A DNA stretch of 64,000 nt, taken from the NCBI GenBank assembly GCA_903930435.1, contig CAIYYN010000062.1, forward strand, positions 32,660-96,659. Direction: 5' to 3'. The position numbers and the translations under genes were made by a program. This document shows, piece after piece, positions 9,148 to 17,722 of the stretch (position 1 is the stretch's first letter; each line of letters starts with the position of its first letter). Source of the stretch: an uncultured Hyphomicrobiales bacterium. GTDB taxonomy: Bacteria > Pseudomonadota > Alphaproteobacteria > Rhizobiales > Ancalomicrobiaceae. The notes beneath the pieces were generated by a model. The model saw only the letters and a list, made by a program, of their open reading frames with translations, was not told the DNA's origin and did not search any database.

Positions 9148-10272
9148 TCATTGCGGCATATCCAGTCCACCGACCAGTAGCATCAATTCAGCGGAAGCGG
9201 CCTGATTAGTCTCAAAGGCGGCTCGGGCCTTTTCATAGGTCACCTTGGCCTCGCCAGTCCGTCCGAGGACAAGGTAGGACTTGATCAGCCGTGCCCACTC
9301 CTCGGGAGTTCCACCTTCCGTATCAAGGCGCTCCCGCAGGCGCTGAACCATCGACTGGATCATCGAAGGTCCAGTGACGGCGGGGCCGCTCGCACCACCT
9401 GAACCGGGCACGGGTTGAATCTGTGATCCGGTTTCCTTGGCCAGCTCTGCTTCAACCGTCTCCAGTTCCTTGCGCGCAGCCTTCACCCACGGCTCGTAAC
9501 CACGCCCGGTGGCAATGACCGCCTTCCAGGCTGCGACCGAATCCGCAAGTCGCCCATCCTGAGAGAGTGCCAGCGCCAGATACATCTTGGGCAGCGGCAA
9601 ATTCGGTTCCAACGCGCTCGCCCGCTCGAAGGCAGCCCGCGCCTCGGACGTCACCACGCCCTGGGCGTTCGCCGTCAATGCCTCACCCAATCCAGCCTCG
9701 CGGCGAGCGTCAGATCCACCAAGCCGGATCGCATTCTGAAAGGCGGTCACCGCATCCGCATACCGCCCCATGCGCGCATAAATCGGGCCTGCAACATCCC
9801 AGCCCTTCAAATCGTCGGGATTGGTAGCAAGCCGTTCATCAAGACGGGCGATCAGGTCTTCCGGCGATTGTTGCTCCAATGCCGTCGTCTTTCGCGCGGC
9901 GAGAGGCTGATCCGTCATGGAGGGGCTGCCCAGGTCGAGATAGATACCGATCGTGATCGCAGGCATGGCGAGCAGGATGATTGCTCCAACCAGCAGATGC
10001 GCGCGCTTCGACCCATTCACCGTCACGGCACCGCTGGACTCATCGGCCCGCAAAATGCGTCGACTGATTTCGGTTTTGGCAGCTTCAGCTTCGGACGGGC
10101 CGATCAGGCCCAACTTGACATCACGATCAACTTCCTTGAGCTGATCTGCATAAACCGCGATATCGCCGCCACCCAATCCGGTGTCGAGCTGGCGTCGTCG
10201 CCAGATCGGAATCAGGACAATCGACGCGGCAAGCACGGTCATGACTAAAAAAGCGATCCAGAGAGCCATCAT
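9148..10272 (-). CDS. ccmI: Cytochrome c biogenesis protein CcmI/CycH
   Basis: CcmI (CycH) is the apocytochrome c chaperone of the haem lyase complex. The 374-residue protein has an N-terminal membrane segment ([22 protein letters not shown]), a cytoplasmic loop with RRILRADE, a second membrane helix ([21 protein letters not shown]) near residue 110, and a periplasmic TPR domain ([34 protein letters not shown]). ATG 10272 is used, not the upstream in-frame start, because the membrane segment should be N-terminal. It is the first gene of the ccmIEFH operon. Confidence 0.94.
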   Translation of the reverse strand: MMALWIAFLVMTVLAASIVLIPIWRRRQLDTGLGGGDIAVYADQLKEVDRDVKLGLIGPSEAEAAKTEISRRILRADESSGAVTVNGSKRAHLLVGAIILLAMPAITIGIYLDLGSPSMTDQPLAARKTTALEQQSPEDLIARLDERLATNPDDLKGWDVAGPIYARMGRYADAVTAFQNAIRLGGSDARREAGLGEALTANAQGVVTSEARAAFERASALEPNLPLPKMYLALALSQDGRLADSVAAWKAVIATGRGYEPWVKAARKELETVEAELAKETGSQIQPVPGSGGASGPAVTGPSMIQSMVQRLRERLDTEGGTPEEWARLIKSYLVLGRTGEAKVTYEKARAAFETNQAASAELMLLVGGLDMPQ

Positions 10273-10390
10273 ATCCGCAATTCGCCAGCAGCGATGAACA
10301 CGCTTGAACGTGCCACGCCATTTCCCGGCCAACCTGTTACCTATGGCCTGTGTTCTCAAGTAACGCTGTTGACTGCCGCTTTCAACCAGA

Positions 10391-10422
10391 GAACACGCCA
10401 ATCAAATGCGAATGGCGTGTTC
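10391..10422. terminator. Hairpin between the 468-residue gene and ccmI
   Basis: A perfect 10-bp inverted repeat (GAACACGCCA and TGGCGTGTTC, 12-base loop) lies 69 bases after the stop of the upstream minus-strand gene and 118 bases before ccmI. It has no strong T run, so it could be a weak terminator, an attenuator or an operator. The rest of 10273-10490 holds no gene and probably the ccmI promoter. Confidence 0.4.
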
Positions 10423-10490
10423 TTTGAACAAAAGATCGGGAGACAAAATCAGGCTTCGATTGCCCGGCTTCGCGACTGCTGTTGATTTGT

Positions 10491-11897
10491 TCAGCCAGCC
10501 TTGGTGGTCTTGTTGACCACGAGATCGCGACTTTTCCGCATGACCGCCGCATAATCCTCGCCAAAGACAACAGCTGACATGCGGATTGCGGCATCGACCA
10601 CTTTCAGGATTTCAGTCTTGTCGGGGGTGGTAATGGACTTGAAATCGGCCATGACCTTGGCGGTCACAACCTCGAGCGTCTGTTCGACGGGACGACGCAG
10701 TTTTGTCACCAGTTCATAGAGGGCCAGGCTATCGAGGGCATTTCGTGCGTCGATCAGCAGCTTGGCGCTGTACTCGGCGTCAGCAGTGGCTTCAAGATCG
10801 AATTCGCTACCTGGTTCGATGCGTAGCGAGCGCCGGATAAGACCCGGCAACGGCTCGATTTCGGCGGCGATGAGATCAGACATCTTCTTTCGCGCAGCGC
10901 CGAGCTGACGATGCCAGACAGGAACCTGATTCGGCTGGAGAACAAGATCAAGCTGCCGGATCAGATCGTTGTATTCTCGCAGATCCTCAAGCGCCTTCAG
11001 ACGGACCGAACGATCCTTGAGATGGCGTTCGAACCGGTGCACCAGCAATTGCGCGGCGGAAATCACTCCATCGATCAATTTCGTATAGGGACTTGAGTGC
11101 AAGATCTTCGGATCGCTGCTGCCGGCGAGCGTTATCGCGAGCATGACAACGCTGGCAGGAGAAGCACAGCGTTGAACGAGGACGCTAGCCAAGAAAGCCG
11201 GATCAATTTGCTGGCCTTCAAGCGTCTTTTTCACCAGTTCACTGACCGGACCAGCCTCCGACAATTCGAAGGCCGAGAGCGTCTTTGGCAACTGGCCAGA
11301 AAAATTGAGAAGCGCGCCTTCCTTCTGAAAGACGTAAATGGCGTCGGCAAAATCGAGAAACGCGATTTCGCTGCCGAGCTGGCCAACAACGCGCCGAACA
11401 TCCTTTGAATTGAGATCACCGGACTGGATCAATTCCGAAAGTGTCGGCAACAGCTCGCGACGAAGTTTGCGAGCGATCTGAACGACATCCGGCTGCTGGT
11501 CGCTGGCACCGGACAAAAAGGCCTGCGAAAACAGACTAGGGGCAAGATCCCGAACGAGGTAAGTCCATATCTGGTCGAGCGAAGCCGCCTGGATCCGTGC
11601 CGCCATCTTGGGCGAAAAGCTGACCTCGCACACAAATGGCTGCAACGGCTGAAAGAATGCCTCGCGGATCTGCTCATCCCAAGGCAGGTCACTTTTGGGT
11701 ACCTTGGGCGAAGCCGACGATACCGGATCAAAGGTCCCTGCTGCCTCTAGCGAGGCGAAAATTTTCTTGATGATATTGGCGGGATCGCTGTCGGCTTCCG
11801 CCGTCCGCATAGCTCGCATAAGCATCGACCGCGCCGCTGGCGACAAGGCCTCCATGTAGGCCCGCATCTTTGCTGTCAATAATCCCGGATCGGGCAT
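10491..11897 (-). CDS. Uncharacterised 468-residue cytoplasmic protein
   Basis: I do not recognise this family. The protein is soluble, without signal peptide or membrane segment, and looks mostly helical with many Leu and Ala heptads. The N-terminus begins MPDPGLLTAKMRAYMEAL. A low-complexity linker (SSASPKVPKS) near residue 63 separates a short helical N-terminal region from the larger body. The C-terminal part carries ETEILKVVDAAIRMSAVV-like helices. Codon use and composition match its neighbours, so it is a genuine native gene. It lies upstream of ccmI on the same strand, separated by a hairpin. No catalytic motif was seen. Confidence 0.75.
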   Translation of the reverse strand: MPDPGLLTAKMRAYMEALSPAARSMLMRAMRTAEADSDPANIIKKIFASLEAAGTFDPVSSASPKVPKSDLPWDEQIREAFFQPLQPFVCEVSFSPKMAARIQAASLDQIWTYLVRDLAPSLFSQAFLSGASDQQPDVVQIARKLRRELLPTLSELIQSGDLNSKDVRRVVGQLGSEIAFLDFADAIYVFQKEGALLNFSGQLPKTLSAFELSEAGPVSELVKKTLEGQQIDPAFLASVLVQRCASPASVVMLAITLAGSSDPKILHSSPYTKLIDGVISAAQLLVHRFERHLKDRSVRLKALEDLREYNDLIRQLDLVLQPNQVPVWHRQLGAARKKMSDLIAAEIEPLPGLIRRSLRIEPGSEFDLEATADAEYSAKLLIDARNALDSLALYELVTKLRRPVEQTLEVVTAKVMADFKSITTPDKTEILKVVDAAIRMSAVVFGEDYAAVMRKSRDLVVNKTTKAG

Positions 11898-12078
11898 ACC
11901 GCTCGCCCTTCAAGTTAACGCATGCATATTTTCTGTTTCTACAGTGCGGCAATGTAGTTAAATTTTTGTGCAATACCGGACCATGTCAGCGCTATCTGCG
12001 AGCGGACGCATTCAATATTTGACTTGATTAATGACGATCCAAAACGGGCACCCGACCTCAACCGGCACAGCCCACGCG

Positions 12079-12510
12079 TCAGATCAATGCGCGCCAGCTG
12101 CCGTCAGGCTGGTGACAGGCTGTCTGCCGAAGGGTTTCCTGCCGTTCGCCGATCACGATGTGATGGACATAATCCCGGCAAGTATAATCGTTGACGCTAT
12201 AGACAGGTCCCGGCGTAATCTCGCCAAAATGGCCTGTAGAGGGATTGCGCCATTGGGCTGCCCGACCGGCCTCTCCGGACTGCAATGTCGCGGCGAGTAA
12301 CTCCGCAGAAATGAGCTTGTCCTTGTCATCCAGATCTTTTGCGGTGGTTGTGCCCGTTAAATTGCCAAGGATCGCCACTGCATCATTCGTGACGCGGCTG
12401 ACCGGTGCAAGGCTAAGCAATCCGCCGTTTTCTCCGACCGGATCCTTCGATGCACACCCTGCGAGCAAGCAAGCAACCAGAACTGATAGGCTGAATGATT
12501 TCATAGACAT
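12079..12510 (-). CDS. Surface-antigen-type outer-membrane lipoprotein
   Basis: A 143-residue lipoprotein precursor with signal peptide MKSFSLSVLVACLLAGC, whose LLAGC lipobox makes the cysteine the lipidated residue. The C-terminal half (AAQWRNPSTGHFGEITPG and YTCRDYVHHIVIGERQETLRQ up to ACHQPDGSW) matches the RT0821/Lpp0805-type surface antigen domain, common as small lipoproteins in alphaproteobacteria. Function is unknown. Two ATG codons six bases apart (12510 and 12504) are both possible starts. It is monocistronic in appearance. Confidence 0.85.
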   Translation of the reverse strand: MSMKSFSLSVLVACLLAGCASKDPVGENGGLLSLAPVSRVTNDAVAILGNLTGTTTAKDLDDKDKLISAELLAATLQSGEAGRAAQWRNPSTGHFGEITPGPVYSVNDYTCRDYVHHIVIGERQETLRQTACHQPDGSWRALI

Positions 12511-12611
12511 AAATTGGCCAAATCTTGGACGTCGCTTTTATCCTGTGGTGATCGGATGTTAGCACACTGAACATTTAAAAAGGGCAAAACTGTGCCTCCA
12601 CACGATTTTAA

Positions 12612-13988
12612 TCACAGTGCGGGGAGAATGATCTCGCACCGGAGGCCGCCGATTGGCGAATCCGCGAGCTGGAATTTTCCGCCATATAACGTGGCAAGTT
12701 CTGTCACGATGGACAGGCCAAGACCTGTTCCCGGGACCGTCTCATCGAGCCGTTGACCACGTTTGACTGCTTCGACGCGCTTTTCTGGCGAGAGTCCGGG
12801 TCCATCATCGTCGACGTAAATCGTCATGAATCGTCGCTCGTCGCCTCTTGGTGCCGGCTCCAGCTGGGCTGTTACCATGACGCGACCGCGACACCATTTG
12901 CAGCCATTGTCCATGAGATTGCCGAGAATTTCTTCCAGATCCTGCTTCTCGCCACGAAAGCGGATTGCCTCCGGCAAATCAACATCCACGACCACGCCGC
13001 GACTTTCGTTTATCTTGCGCATGGCCCTTGCCAGCCGCTCGACAACGGGCGACACATCCGTGACCACACCAATGACACGTCTCTGGGCAGCCATTCGAGC
13101 ACGCTCGAGATGGTGATCGATATATTCGCGCATCAGGCCTGATTGCTCCGCGATCCGACGCGCAAAGGGCACGTCGGCAGCACGGGCTTCGTTGGTGATG
13201 ACCGCGAGCGGTGTCTTCAGCGCATGGGCAAGATTGCCCACATGGGTTCTGGCGCGATTCATTGTCTCGCCATTGGCCTCGATCAGCGCATTCATCTCAT
13301 CGGCAAGCGGCTGAAGCTCCAGCGGAAAATTGCCTTCGAGGCGTTCACTCTCGCCCGCCCGGATTGCAAGCAAGGATTCCCGGATCCGTTCGATCGGCGA
13401 GAGACCAATCCGGACCTGAAAATAGGTTGTCATGACGAGGCCCACCCCGACCAGCGCCAGGATCAGGGCCGTCCGCGTGGAAAATGTGGTGATGTCATCG
13501 TTGAGTTCGCCTGCATTACCGGCCACGGCGAGCTTGTAGGACATCGTGTCATCAAAGTTGATATCGCGTTCCAGAACGCGCAGTTCCTGATGATCTGGAC
13601 CGTTTAAATAGGCCTTGACGACCCGGTCTGCGCCAGGTTGCGCTCCGAAATCTGTTGGAAACGCGAGGACTTCGCCGGTCAGCGATTTTGAGGAGCCCAC
13701 GACACGCCCATCGTCCGCCCGTCTGAGGACCCAGTACCAGCCTGAAAGCGGCAGCTGGAACCTTGGCTCGCCTGCATTGGAAGGCTCATGGAACCCGGGC
13801 CCCAGGTCGGTTTGCTCCGCCATCGCCCCGATCAGGGTCTTCATGTAAACTTCCAGCCGTTCGTCAAAGGATCGTTCCACCGACCCACGATAGACGGCAA
13901 TCAACACCGACCCGGCGGCGGCCAATGACAGCGCACTCCAGATCGCTGCCAAGATAAAAAGCCGAAGCGCAAGCGAGCTAGCCTGCAT
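12612..13988 (-). CDS. feuQ: FeuQ/PhoQ-like sensor histidine kinase
   Basis: This inner-membrane kinase of 458 residues has membrane segments at about 8-32 and 172-190 around a periplasmic sensor domain that begins with VYRGSVERSFDERLEVYM, as in PhoQ-type sensors. A HAMP linker, the phospho-acceptor motif GNLAHALKTP with His255 and a HATPase domain (NLMDNGCKWCRG, DDDGPGLSP, GTGLGLSIV) follow. Its gene overlaps the regulator by 11 bases. In rhizobia the feuPQ genes neighbour the cyc (ccm) genes as here; in Sinorhizobium meliloti FeuPQ controls cyclic glucan export. The symbol rests on synteny and architecture. Confidence 0.85.
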   Translation of the reverse strand: MQASSLALRLFILAAIWSALSLAAAGSVLIAVYRGSVERSFDERLEVYMKTLIGAMAEQTDLGPGFHEPSNAGEPRFQLPLSGWYWVLRRADDGRVVGSSKSLTGEVLAFPTDFGAQPGADRVVKAYLNGPDHQELRVLERDINFDDTMSYKLAVAGNAGELNDDITTFSTRTALILALVGVGLVMTTYFQVRIGLSPIERIRESLLAIRAGESERLEGNFPLELQPLADEMNALIEANGETMNRARTHVGNLAHALKTPLAVITNEARAADVPFARRIAEQSGLMREYIDHHLERARMAAQRRVIGVVTDVSPVVERLARAMRKINESRGVVVDVDLPEAIRFRGEKQDLEEILGNLMDNGCKWCRGRVMVTAQLEPAPRGDERRFMTIYVDDDGPGLSPEKRVEAVKRGQRLDETVPGTGLGLSIVTELATLYGGKFQLADSPIGGLRCEIILPAL

Positions 13989-14649
13989 CGCTCGTCATGC
14001 CTACGGTGTAGCCGAGCCCTCGAATGGTCTGGATGATATCAACACCCAGTTTGCGCCGAACGCGCCCGACAAACACTTCGATCGTATTGGAATCCCGATC
14101 AAAATCCTGATCATACAAATGTTCGACCAATTCGGTTCGCGATACCACGCGACCGATGTGATGCATCAGGTAGGAAATCAGGCGCAGTTCGTGCGATGTC
14201 AGTTTCACGAGCGTGCCGTGGACCGTGACCCGACCGGCCTTGGTGTCGAGGCGAACCGGACCGCATTCAATTTCGTTCGATGCGTGTCCAGCCGAACGAC
14301 GGACAAGCGCCCGAAGGCGTGCCAGTACTTCTTCCATGTGGAACGGTTTTGCCACGTAGTCGTCGGCACCCGCGTCGATACCGGCGACCTTATCGCTCCA
14401 GCGATCTCGGGCAGTCAGCAACAGCACTGGCATTTTCCGCCCGTCCTTGCGCCATTGCTCCAGCACTGACAGCCCATCCATTTTCGGCAGGCCAATATCG
14501 AGCACGACGGCATCATACGGCTCTGTATCGCCGAGGAAATGGCCTTCCTCGCCGTCACGCGCGCTGTCCACGGCGTAGCCTGCATCCTTGAGAGCCTCGA
14601 CAAGCTGATTGTTCAGGTTCGGATCATCTTCAACGACAAGGAGACGCAA
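13978..14649 (-). CDS. feuP: FeuP/PhoP-like response regulator
   Basis: OmpR-class regulator with receiver domain (LRLLVVEDDPNLN, Asp in DAVVLDIGLPKMDG, lysine in YVAKPFHMEE) and winged helix ending in QTIRGLGYTVGM. The frame is open to a TTG at 14712 that overlaps the PepSY stop, with an ATG at 14673. I prefer TTG 14649 because it is preceded by GGGAG at eight bases and gives the usual M-R-L-L-V-V-E-D-D beginning. It overlaps the kinase by 11 bases. Gene order pepSY-feuP-feuQ suggests one operon. In rhizobia FeuP activates the cyclic beta-glucan exporter gene. Confidence 0.87.
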   Translation of the reverse strand: MRLLVVEDDPNLNNQLVEALKDAGYAVDSARDGEEGHFLGDTEPYDAVVLDIGLPKMDGLSVLEQWRKDGRKMPVLLLTARDRWSDKVAGIDAGADDYVAKPFHMEEVLARLRALVRRSAGHASNEIECGPVRLDTKAGRVTVHGTLVKLTSHELRLISYLMHHIGRVVSRTELVEHLYDQDFDRDSNTIEVFVGRVRRKLGVDIIQTIRGLGYTVGMTSDAG

Positions 14650-14708
14650 GGGCTTAACTCCCGGAGCTATCATGGATTTTAACCACTGCTGGACGCAGCG
14701 ATCTTGAG

Positions 14709-15023
14709 TCAATGATCACCGTATACCAATTCGCCCGAACGCGCATCGACTGTCACGCGTCGGACCGTTCCCTCGGAGGTCAATATGGTCACACGATAGG
14801 CCAGCTTGCCGTCACGGTGGCACAGATCGGCCTTTACGATGTCGCCCCGCAGTTTATGGCTGATATCGGCGAGCCGCAACGCCTGGCCAGCGACCAAAGC
14901 TTCCTGGATTCCTGCAGCGCCGAGGCAGGCGCTGTCGGCAAGTGCAGGCGCAGAAAAAGCGGCTGGTGCCTGCGCCAACAGGAACAGCGTCACGACGGAA
15001 CTGAGAAGGCAGATCTGTTTCAT
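14709..15023 (-). CDS. Periplasmic PepSY-domain protein
   Basis: A 104-residue secreted protein with a clear signal peptide (residues 1-24, ending AFSA). The mature part has the PepSY fold pattern: a conserved ADLCHRDGKLAYRVTILTSEG beta region and TVDARSGELVY at the end. Small PepSY proteins often precede PhoP/PhoQ-type pairs and may modulate the sensor in the periplasm. The gene is immediately upstream of feuP and nearly overlaps it, so it is likely the first gene of that operon. Two cysteines may form a disulfide. Confidence 0.88.
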   Translation of the reverse strand: MKQICLLSSVVTLFLLAQAPAAFSAPALADSACLGAAGIQEALVAGQALRLADISHKLRGDIVKADLCHRDGKLAYRVTILTSEGTVRRVTVDARSGELVYGDH

Positions 15024-15089
15024 GGCGTCAAATTAGGGCAAATCCACTGAACTGAAGATGAACGTTTTGCACGCTACGCCTCGTTCCAA

Positions 15090-15368
15090 CTAATTTTGAC
15101 GCGCGTCGGCCCCATGTGTTCTGAACTCATTTGGGCAAAGCGCTTTGTAACTGGCGTTATGGCTCCGGATTTGGCGGATCGTCGCATCCGTATCATGCGA
15201 TGACCAGGCGATAGGACGAAAGCCTGCACAGGCCAATTCCGCGACGTCTCCCGGCGCGGCTGAGCTATCAATCACGCTTGAACCCGTCATCGTCGCGCAG
15301 GCGTTCAGGGTGCATATCGATATCAAGCTCAACGCGATCACGTGCGGCCTGAGATCTCCGGATCGCAT
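15090..15368 (-). CDS. Rz1-like outer-membrane spanin lipoprotein (putative)
   Basis: A 92-residue lipoprotein precursor with lipobox TLNAC after an N-terminal hydrophobic stretch. The body CAGFRPIAWSSHDTDATIRQ with NASYKALC resembles small lipoproteins found in lysis regions of rhizobial phages, where a CxxFRPI and S-x-x-DT pattern recurs. About 100 bases of its 5' end overlap the 3' end of the preceding gene in another frame, the arrangement of Rz/Rz1 genes. This would be the o-spanin that acts with an inner-membrane partner to fuse the outer membrane in lysis. Family assignment is by pattern memory and context, so it is provisional. Confidence 0.6.
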   Translation of the reverse strand: MRSGDLRPHVIALSLISICTLNACATMTGSSVIDSSAAPGDVAELACAGFRPIAWSSHDTDATIRQIRSHNASYKALCPNEFRTHGADARQN

Positions 15369-15498
15369 CGTTTACCTCCTGAAGTTTCTGGCTCCAAGCC
15401 GCCTTGGTCGCAAGGTTGATCAACTGGCGTTCATGCAACCAGTTCGTGAGGGTGGCGGCAATCGCCGCCACCGACTGCAAGATCCCGAGCACGCTCAT
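15268..15498 (-). CDS. Rz-like inner-membrane spanin (putative)
   Basis: A 76-residue protein with one N-terminal hydrophobic segment (VLGILQSVAAIAATLTNWL) followed by a charged helical region (WSQKLQEVNDAIRRSQAARDR) that can form a coiled coil. This is the layout of an i-spanin. It starts just after the holin-like gene (3 bases) and its 3' end overlaps the lipoprotein gene in a different frame. The hydrophobic segment is weaker than in lambda Rz, so the call depends on context. Confidence 0.55.
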   Translation of the reverse strand: MSVLGILQSVAAIAATLTNWLHERQLINLATKAAWSQKLQEVNDAIRRSQAARDRVELDIDMHPERLRDDDGFKRD

Positions 15499-15501
15499 CT
15501 T

Positions 15502-15729
15502 TCAGGCAATCTTGTGGGTGGCTTTGATGCGCCCCCAGATGGCGAAGATGCTGCCGCCAATCACGATCAACTGATCCGCAATGTCGTAGAGCTGGCCGAA
15601 GAGATCGAGTGCCTGAGCCTGATCGGATGGCGAAATGGTATAGCCAATCACGCTGGACAGGCTGGCGACCAGCGATAGGCCGGCACCCCACGCGGTTTTG
15701 GAAAATAAGATGCTCTTTGTCTGATCCAT
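15502..15729 (-). CDS. Holin-like small membrane protein
   Basis: A 75-residue protein with two likely membrane segments: AWGAGLSLVASLSSVIGYTI (about 13-32) and LYDIADQLIVIGGSIFAIWG (about 48-67), and a short basic tail. Size and topology match phage holins, which form the inner-membrane lesion that starts lysis. A longer frame to 16047 exists, but ATG 15729 is chosen because GGAG lies six bases upstream and because the longer frame would read through the RlpA-like gene on another frame. It precedes the spanin-like pair. Confidence 0.75.
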   Translation of the reverse strand: MDQTKSILFSKTAWGAGLSLVASLSSVIGYTISPSDQAQALDLFGQLYDIADQLIVIGGSIFAIWGRIKATHKIA

Positions 15730-15751
15730 GACAGGCTCCATGTTGGAAGGG

Positions 15752-16147
15752 TCAATCGCGGCAAGAGGCGCAGGGCATTGCCGGAACGAAGGGCTCGACC
15801 GTGACGCGGGCGAGACCAGAGATCCCGAGGAGCCGGGCGGCTCCACGGGAAAGATCGAGACAACGGCCCCGCACATAGGGTCCGCGATCCGCAATGACGG
15901 TCTGAAGGGTTCGCAAGCTCGCCAGATCAGTGACCCTGATCCGGGTTCCCAACGGCAGGGTGCGATGGGCCGCAAGATTGTCGTCCGGGCGATGCCTGCG
16001 GCCGTCGGCAAGAGGTCGATTGAACCCCTCCCAATAGACCGAGGCAACGCATGTCTCCGACGCGACGGCCTGCCCGGCGCACGCGAGCACGCCGATGAAA
16101 AAGAAGATGACTTTGATCAGTGGAAAGCCTCGCAACGCCTGAGACAA
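15752..16147 (-). CDS. RlpA-like double-psi beta-barrel protein, secreted
   Basis: A 131-residue protein with a signal peptide (IKVIFFFIGVLACAGQAVAS) and a complete RlpA-type double-psi beta-barrel. It keeps both residues thought to be catalytic in Pseudomonas RlpA lytic transglycosylase: His61 (AAHRTLPLGT) and Asp87 (VIADRGPYV), followed by GRCLDLSRGAA. There is no SPOR domain, unlike cellular RlpA. Four cysteines are present in the mature protein. It lies between the tail-fibre genes and the holin-like gene, so it may supply the peptidoglycan-cleaving step of lysis. The start is a TTG at 16147 or 16135; neither has a strong ribosome site. Confidence 0.82.
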   Translation of the reverse strand: MSQALRGFPLIKVIFFFIGVLACAGQAVASETCVASVYWEGFNRPLADGRRHRPDDNLAAHRTLPLGTRIRVTDLASLRTLQTVIADRGPYVRGRCLDLSRGAARLLGISGLARVTVEPFVPAMPCASCRD

Positions 16148-16224
16148 CGCCCGGAACGGCGATTGAGCTTTTCGCCCTTGGCGTCGTGATCAGAACACGT
16201 CCGGACAAGCAGTTTCGGTCAGGA

Positions 16225-17712
16225 TCAGGCAGTCAGGGCCGGAATGACGGTATTCATGACCTTGTCGGCCATGCGGCGCGCGATGTAATCGGTGCCGGTC
16301 ACGCCGGGGATCGCATAGGACGGATGCAGGCTATCGACGCTGTTGATGTAAAGCGACGTATTGGTCGACGAGATCCACGCACCATCCGTATCGGCAACCT
16401 GCGGGAAGAACCAGGATTTCCCGTCGTTCCATGTGGCAAAAGCTGACGCAAGGGCAGTTTCTTGCGTGGGATAGCCGGTCGGGGACGTGATGCTGGCAGA
16501 AATGCCGAAAATCACGATTGGCACATTGGGATAGAGCGCGCGCGCATTCTGCCACGCCGTCAATGCGTTCGCTGTTACACTGGCCGCCGGCGCCGATGCA
16601 TCATTCGGGGACCCGGAAAAGACAATGATATCCGGCGTGATGACCGACGCGTCGCGCAGCCGCATCGGATCCGCCCAGTTGTAATTGCTGGCCGGGCTGC
16701 CTGCACTGACATAGCCAGTGCCGGACACCGACGCCGTGTAACACTCCCAGCCCATGCGGATGCACAACTGGTGAAACAGGTTATTGGGACCAAAGGCCGC
16801 AGCCGCGCCGCCATTGCCGAAACTGTCACTGATGATCAGGGCCCTGGGCCGGGATGATGGAACCCAGACACGCGAGCCGTTATAGAGATAAATGCCGGAG
16901 ATCGTTGTGCCACCGGGCAATTCAACCCGGATTTTATGTGCGCCCGCATTGGCCAGTGTCAACGATATGTAGTTGGTGCCACTAACGGCCATAGCTGTTG
17001 CGCCGGCCGACAGATAGGCGTCATCAACTGCAATGCGAAACGCGTTCAACGAGGACGTGGTTGTCGAAAAAATCTGCAGGATCAGGCTTGCGGCGGCGGT
17101 CGTGAAATTGGCCCCGTCAAAATTTGTTTCAAAAATGACAGGAACATAATTGTTGTTCTGTGCAGTGGGGGGAGTTGCAGCATTGCCGGCTGTTCCCATC
17201 ACAAGTGTTGCGGTGCCGCCGCTTCCCCCCATCACACCGCCAATCGGCTTGATGGCGCGCGGGAAAAACCCGACCGAAATACCTGTTGCCGTTGCCGTCG
17301 CCGCCTTGGACAAGGTGATGGTATTCGTCGTCGTGTTAACCGCCGTTACGTAGGTCCCCGGAGGGATGTTGGCCGGATAGCCCTGGCCGGACGGGGACCG
17401 GTCGACGACAGGCATGCCAACCGACAGGGCGCTGGGGGCCGCGCCCGACACATAGGTGTAATTCGTCAGGACGTTGCTGCCTGCCGTCGTGTTGAACGTG
17501 TGGGAGGCCACAAAACCGCCGAGCGCCGGGATCAGGTTGGTGAAACCGGTCAGGTTCGGGGCGGTCGACGAAACGACCACCGTTGCTGCACCCGCGTTGA
17601 CGGGATTGGCCAGAAGGTTCGAGGCCAGCGCCGCAACGGCGGCTGCGTACAAGAGGGATTTCTGCCTGGGTGCAAGTGTCGAAGTCGACATCGGGGCAAA
17701 ATTGCTGGACAT
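16225..17712 (-). CDS. GDSL/SGNH-hydrolase tail protein
   Basis: A 495-residue protein whose C-terminal half (about 270-495) is an SGNH hydrolase. Block I is ALIISDSFGNG with the nucleophile Ser, the Gly block is SVSGTGYV, the Asn block is VFSGSPNDAS, and the catalytic Asp/His block is DSLHPSY. Such enzymes in phage tails deacetylate surface polysaccharide. The N-terminal half is Thr/Ala/Gly-rich and beta-type (TYVTAVNTTTNTITLSKAA), as in fibre shafts. Residues about 24-48 look like a signal peptide, unusual for a tail protein. ATG 17712 follows GAGGTG at six bases and is preferred over a TTG at 17730. It begins 10 bases after the 497-residue gene. Confidence 0.85.
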   Translation of the reverse strand: MSSNFAPMSTSTLAPRQKSLLYAAAVAALASNLLANPVNAGAATVVVSSTAPNLTGFTNLIPALGGFVASHTFNTTAGSNVLTNYTYVSGAAPSALSVGMPVVDRSPSGQGYPANIPPGTYVTAVNTTTNTITLSKAATATATGISVGFFPRAIKPIGGVMGGSGGTATLVMGTAGNAATPPTAQNNNYVPVIFETNFDGANFTTAAASLILQIFSTTTSSLNAFRIAVDDAYLSAGATAMAVSGTNYISLTLANAGAHKIRVELPGGTTISGIYLYNGSRVWVPSSRPRALIISDSFGNGGAAAAFGPNNLFHQLCIRMGWECYTASVSGTGYVSAGSPASNYNWADPMRLRDASVITPDIIVFSGSPNDASAPAASVTANALTAWQNARALYPNVPIVIFGISASITSPTGYPTQETALASAFATWNDGKSWFFPQVADTDGAWISSTNTSLYINSVDSLHPSYAIPGVTGTDYIARRMADKVMNTVIPALTA

Positions 17713-17722
17713 CTCATTCACC

